Assembly: GCA_964488675.1 (NCBI GenBank)
Contig: CAZAWA010000001.1
Span: 26,537-90,536, forward strand
Length of the DNA stretch: 64,000 nt
Direction of reading: 5' to 3'
Origin: QZKY01 sp964488675
GTDB taxonomy: Bacteria; Pseudomonadota; Gammaproteobacteria; Burkholderiales; Burkholderiaceae_D
Position 1 is the first letter of the stretch. Every line of letters begins with the position of its first letter. The notes under the pieces are model-generated. The model was not told the DNA's origin. It saw only the letters and a program-made list of their open reading frames with translations, and made no database searches. Positions 60,470 to 64,000 of the stretch are shown piece after piece. The position numbers and the translations under genes are program-made.

Positions 60470-62544
60470 GCTTGACCTCCAACCAGACGGGTGACTTTAA
60501 TTGTTTTTGAATCAGGTAATTCAGCGTGCGACAAAACCTTAAGGTGCGGCAAGGCGCGTCGTAAAAATCGTGCGAGCAGCGCGCGCAGCGGTCCCGGCAC
60601 CAGCAGCACCGGCGCAAAACCCATTTGCTCCTGATAGCGGGCGGCCTGAGCAGTTTGCGCGGCCAGCGTATCGGCCAGTCCGGGCTCGATGCCGACACCA
60701 TCGCCGCCTGTGGTCTGCAATGCCTGCATCAGCAATCGCTCCAGCCTTGCGTCGAGCGTCATCACCTGCAATTCATTCGATGCGGGATAAATCTGCTGCA
60801 CGATGGCACGGCCAAGCGCGACCCGCACCACCGCCGTCAACTCGTTGGCATCGGTCGTGTGTGTGGCGTGCTCTGCGATGGTTTCAATGATGGTGCGCAT
60901 GTCGCGGATATGAACGCCCTCGATCAGCAAATTCTGCAACACCTTTTGCAGGGTTGAAAGCGGTATCAGCTTCGGCACCAGATCCTCAACCAGCTTGGGC
61001 GAGTCCTTGCTCAGGTGATCGAGCAGTTTCTGCAGGTCCTGCCGCCCCAGCAATTCCGCTGCGTGCGTCGTGATCAGATGATTCATATGCGTCGCGACTA
61101 CCGTGCCAGCATCAACCACCGTATAGCCCATCGATTGCGCCTGATCGCGCAGGGTGGCATCAATCCAGATAGCGGGCAAGTCGAACGCCGGGTCGGTCGT
61201 CTGCGTCCCGGGCAATGTGCCTGTCACCATGCCTGGGTTGATCGCCAGATACTGGCCGGTATAAGCATCGCCCTTGCCGATTTCGACGCCCTTGAGCATG
61301 ATCCGGTACGCTGACGGGCGCAGTTCGAGGTTGTCGCGGATATGAACAGGGGGCGCAAGGAAGCCGACTTCCTGCGCAAACTTCTTGCGGATGCCCTTGA
61401 TCCGCTTGAGCAGTTCCCCGCCCTGCGTTTGATCGACCAATGGGATCAGCCGGTAGCCGACTTCCAGGCCGAGCGTGTCAACCGGCACAATGTCCTGCCA
61501 GCTCGCCTCCTCCATTTCCGGCGCGACAGTCGCTGCGGCTGGCTCAGATGTCTCCAGCGGCTGCTTGGCTTTGCTTGAAATCAGATAGGCTGCGCCGGCC
61601 AGCACTGCGGCCAGCAGCAGGAATGCAACATGTGGCATGCCGGGAATCAGTCCCATGCCACCGATGATGCCGGCCGTGATGTACATGACCTGCGGCTTGG
61701 CGAACAACTGGCCGATCAACTGCCCGCCGATGTCCTGATCACTGGCCACGCGCGACACCACCACGCCGGCGGCAGTCGAGATAATCAGCGACGGAATCTG
61801 CGCCACCAGGCCGTCACCGATCGCCAGCAGCGTGTAATTTTTCATGGCGACCGTGAAATCCAGATTGTGCTGCACCATGCCCACGATCAGGCCACCGACA
61901 ATGTTGACGACGATAATGATAATCCCGGCAATGGCGTCACCGCGAACATACTTGCTGGCGCCATCCATCGCACCGTAAAACTCCGCCTCTTGCGCAACAT
62001 TCTGGCGACGCGCCCGCGCTTCCTGCTCGCCGATCAAACCCGCGTTCAAGTCCGCATCGATGGCCATCTGCTTGCCGGGCATCGCGTCCAGCGCGAAGCG
62101 CGCGCCGACTTCGGCGATCCTGCCGGCGCCCTTGGTGACCACAACAAAGTTGATGATCGTCAGGATCACGAACACCACGAGTCCGACCGCGTAATTGCCA
62201 CCGATCAGGAAGTGTCCGAACGCTTCGATCACCTTGCCTGCCGCGTCCGGGCCGGTATGGCCTTCGGTCAGCACCACGCGGGTCGACGCGACATTGAGCG
62301 ACAGGCGCAGCATGGTGCTGACCAGCAGAACCGTTGGGAATGCCATGAAATCGAGCAGCTTGACCGTATAAAGACTGGTCAGCAGCACGATGATAGCCAG
62401 CGCAATGTTGAAACTGAAGAATATGTCGAGCGCAAATGCCGGCAGCGGCAGCACCATCATTGCCAGCATCATGACGATGATCAGCGGCGCCGCAAATGCC
62501 CGCATGTTCTCGCCAGTCAGCCATATTGGCGCACGCATGTTCAT
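60466..62544 (-). CDS. flhA: flagellar biosynthesis protein FlhA
   Basis: 692 residues. Eight membrane segments in the first half, including the FHIPEP-family stretch VVFVILTIINFVVVTKGAGRIAEVGARFALDAMPGKQMAIDADLNAG; the second half is the cytoplasmic ring domain that docks chaperone-substrate complexes. Overlaps flhB by 4 bp. Confidence 0.97.
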   Translation of the reverse strand: MNMRAPIWLTGENMRAFAAPLIIVMMLAMMVLPLPAFALDIFFSFNIALAIIVLLTSLYTVKLLDFMAFPTVLLVSTMLRLSLNVASTRVVLTEGHTGPDAAGKVIEAFGHFLIGGNYAVGLVVFVILTIINFVVVTKGAGRIAEVGARFALDAMPGKQMAIDADLNAGLIGEQEARARRQNVAQEAEFYGAMDGASKYVRGDAIAGIIIIVVNIVGGLIVGMVQHNLDFTVAMKNYTLLAIGDGLVAQIPSLIISTAAGVVVSRVASDQDIGGQLIGQLFAKPQVMYITAGIIGGMGLIPGMPHVAFLLLAAVLAGAAYLISSKAKQPLETSEPAAATVAPEMEEASWQDIVPVDTLGLEVGYRLIPLVDQTQGGELLKRIKGIRKKFAQEVGFLAPPVHIRDNLELRPSAYRIMLKGVEIGKGDAYTGQYLAINPGMVTGTLPGTQTTDPAFDLPAIWIDATLRDQAQSMGYTVVDAGTVVATHMNHLITTHAAELLGRQDLQKLLDHLSKDSPKLVEDLVPKLIPLSTLQKVLQNLLIEGVHIRDMRTIIETIAEHATHTTDANELTAVVRVALGRAIVQQIYPASNELQVMTLDARLERLLMQALQTTGGDGVGIEPGLADTLAAQTAQAARYQEQMGFAPVLLVPGPLRALLARFLRRALPHLKVLSHAELPDSKTIKVTRLVGGQA

Positions 62545-63713
62545 TGAAGCACTCCCTGCGCGGCAGCAGATGGAACCGCCGCATTATTTGGATCAAGGTG
62601 TGGCGGCACTTCAATATGGGATGGCACCTCCGGGCGATATCCGCCATAGGCCTTGAAGCTGCGCAACTGAAAGACATAAGCCAGCACTTCGGCCACAGCG
62701 ATGTACAGTGCCTCGGGAATCTCTTCTTCCAGTTCGGCGTGCCGGTACAACGCGCGCGCCAAAGCCGGCGCTTCCAGCATTGGCACGAGATTTTCATTGG
62801 CGATTTCGCGGATTCTCGCGGCCACCTCTCCCGCCCCTTTTGCCACCACCCTCGGCGCGCTCATCCGGCCATCGTCATACTTGATTGCCACCGCAAAACG
62901 GGTCGGGTTGGTGACCACCACATCGGCCGTTGGCACCTGCGCCATCATGCGGCGGCGCGCCATTTCCCTTTGCTGAGCGCGAATCTTGGCTTTGATTTCC
63001 GGATTGCCATCGGATTCCTTCGATTCCTGACGGACTTCCTCGCGCGTCATCTTGAGCTTGTTCGCGTAGTGCCACATCTGATAAGGCGCATCAATGCCAG
63101 CAATTAACACCAGCACGCTGACTATTGATATGAAGCTGACCAGAAGCAAATGACCAAGATGCGCCGCGCCCGTTTTTACTGGTTCAACCCCCAGACCCAG
63201 CATCGCATCCAGCTGCTTTGAAACCACCATCCAGGCAACGACGCCAATCAGCAAGGTCTTTCCCATTGCCTTTAGCAACTCCATCCCGGCGCGAACAGAA
63301 ATCAGGTTTGACAATCCATTTATCGGATTCATCTTGCCGAAATTGGGTTCAAGCGCCTTTGCGCTGAACAGCCAGCCGCCGATCAGCAAAGGAGAGCCTA
63401 GCGCCACGATCAGCAGCAGCAGCACTGCCGGCGAAAAGGCGAACACTATGTCGCCGATGTGAGACACCAATCGCGACAGCAGCAACTCCATGTCAAAGGC
63501 GTGTGCGCGGTCAAATGACATGGTCGCAGACAGCATGCGCGTCATCTGACGGATGACACTGTCGCCCATCGCCCACATTCCGGCGCCGGCTGCCAGCAGG
63601 ATCGTACAGGTTGCCAACTCACGGGAGCGAGGAACATCACCCTCCTCGCGCGCGCGCTCGAGGCGTCTGGGCGAGGCGGATTCGGTTTTTTCAAGATCGC
63701 TTTGTTCGGCCAT
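62541..63713 (-). CDS. flhB: flagellar biosynthesis protein FlhB with NPTR in place of NPTH
   Basis: 390 residues from the ATG at 63711-63713, with AGGAG upstream; an in-frame start at 63746 is less likely. Four membrane segments, then the cytoplasmic tail. The autocleavage motif stands at residues 269-272, as in enteric FlhB, but reads Asn-Pro-Thr-Arg instead of Asn-Pro-Thr-His, in VVTNPTRFAVAIKYDDGRM. The tail VAARIREIANENLVPMLEAPALARALYRHAELEEEIP is normal. It controls export specificity. Confidence 0.95.
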   Translation of the reverse strand: MAEQSDLEKTESASPRRLERAREEGDVPRSRELATCTILLAAGAGMWAMGDSVIRQMTRMLSATMSFDRAHAFDMELLLSRLVSHIGDIVFAFSPAVLLLLIVALGSPLLIGGWLFSAKALEPNFGKMNPINGLSNLISVRAGMELLKAMGKTLLIGVVAWMVVSKQLDAMLGLGVEPVKTGAAHLGHLLLVSFISIVSVLVLIAGIDAPYQMWHYANKLKMTREEVRQESKESDGNPEIKAKIRAQQREMARRRMMAQVPTADVVVTNPTRFAVAIKYDDGRMSAPRVVAKGAGEVAARIREIANENLVPMLEAPALARALYRHAELEEEIPEALYIAVAEVLAYVFQLRSFKAYGGYRPEVPSHIEVPPHLDPNNAAVPSAAAQGVLQ

Positions 63714-63889
63714 GGCCGGCTCCTGTGAGGCATGCCGCAGGCGCAATGCGGCATTTCAATATCGCGTAGGGAAGATTATTGGCCACAACGGCACCGGGGA
63801 ATCGAAGGAACAGGCGGGGAAAGCTGCCGCTTATCGGCAGGGAGCCAGCAAGAAGGCAGAGCGTGCCACGCAGGACGGCCAAACCACTC

Positions 63890-63944
63890 GGGAAGCGCTG
63901 ATTAATCCATGCTGCCCGCGTTTGCGATTAAAACAGTGCCTCCC
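63890..63944. repeat. inverted repeat of the TTAAGGARGCACTG family
   Basis: GGGAAGCGCTGATTAATC (63890-63907) pairs imperfectly with the reverse of 63926-63944 around an 18-base centre. Each arm resembles the single arms found at 8535-8558 and 19134-19153. It could fold into a long hairpin. It lies upstream of flhB, next to palindrome copy 3. Confidence 0.7.
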
Positions 63945-63960
63945 CAGGGCGTGTTCACAC

Positions 63961-63981
63961 TAATAACGCGACGCGTTATTA
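63961..63981 (-). repeat. 21-bp palindromic element, copy 3
   Basis: Arms TAATAACGCG and CGCGTTATTA are perfect complements around an A. The GTG tail reads on the minus strand and is followed by GTGT/ACAC, as in copy 2. Sixteen bases from the inverted repeat 63890-63944. The 63714-64000 stretch otherwise contains no supported gene. Confidence 0.8.
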
Positions 63982-64000
63982 TTTTGCCCCAAGTGGCATT

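Overview
The window looks like a piece of a betaproteobacterial chromosome (order Burkholderiales; the gene order suggests Oxalobacteraceae or a close relative, inferred from gene content alone). It has moderately high GC, dense polar operons and a single-flagellum style regulatory set (FlhF, FlhG, FliA, FlgM, MotC/MotD). I saw no tRNA, rRNA, CRISPR array, insertion sequence or prophage gene.

Positions 1-13200 hold housekeeping genes. A minus-strand block runs yceD(DUF177)-rpmF-plsX-fabH-fabD-fabG-acpP-fabF, the fatty acid/phospholipid synthesis cluster, with a strong hairpin terminator after fabF and another hairpin with a T-rich tail between acpP and fabF. It is followed by a YgfX-like gene, rpoE and an unusually short rseA. 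On the plus strand lie a Maf/YceF pyrophosphatase and a tetrapyrrole-methylase-fold methyltransferase. Then come rlmJ and a LysR regulator (minus), the latter divergent from a ketopantoate-reductase-like gene.

Positions 13310-19030 hold signalling genes: cheR-cheD (minus), a soluble PAS histidine kinase with its NarL-type response regulator, and a GGDEF diguanylate cyclase.

Positions 19340-49860 are an almost complete flagellar regulon: fliC-flaG-fliD-fliS-fliT-like-fliK-like-fhlB-like-ycgR; fliE divergent from fliF-G-H-I-J-K-L-M-N-O-P-Q-R; flgB to flgL on the minus strand; and flgA, flgM, flgN on the plus strand. I recognise sigma-28 (FliA) promoters in front of fliC, flgM and flgKL. This fits the usual scheme in which FliA, held by FlgM, turns on filament genes after hook completion.

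Positions 50158-55359 encode one very large RTX protein (about 1733 residues: DUF4347, Ig-like domains, about 29 calcium-binding nonapeptides) placed inside the flagellar region and ending in its own terminator. The minus strand then continues with motD-motC-fliA-flhG-flhF-flhA-flhB (56106-63713), tightly overlapped.

Points that deserve attention: a 21-bp near-perfect palindrome present three times at operon edges; a second dispersed repeat family; a FlhB whose autocleavage motif reads NPTR instead of NPTH, alongside a separate FlhB-tail protein encoded next to a second FliK-like protein; an FlhG with a wrecked P-loop; a membrane-less RseA; and the DUF4347-RTX protein with a His/Cys pair placed as in caspase-like folds.
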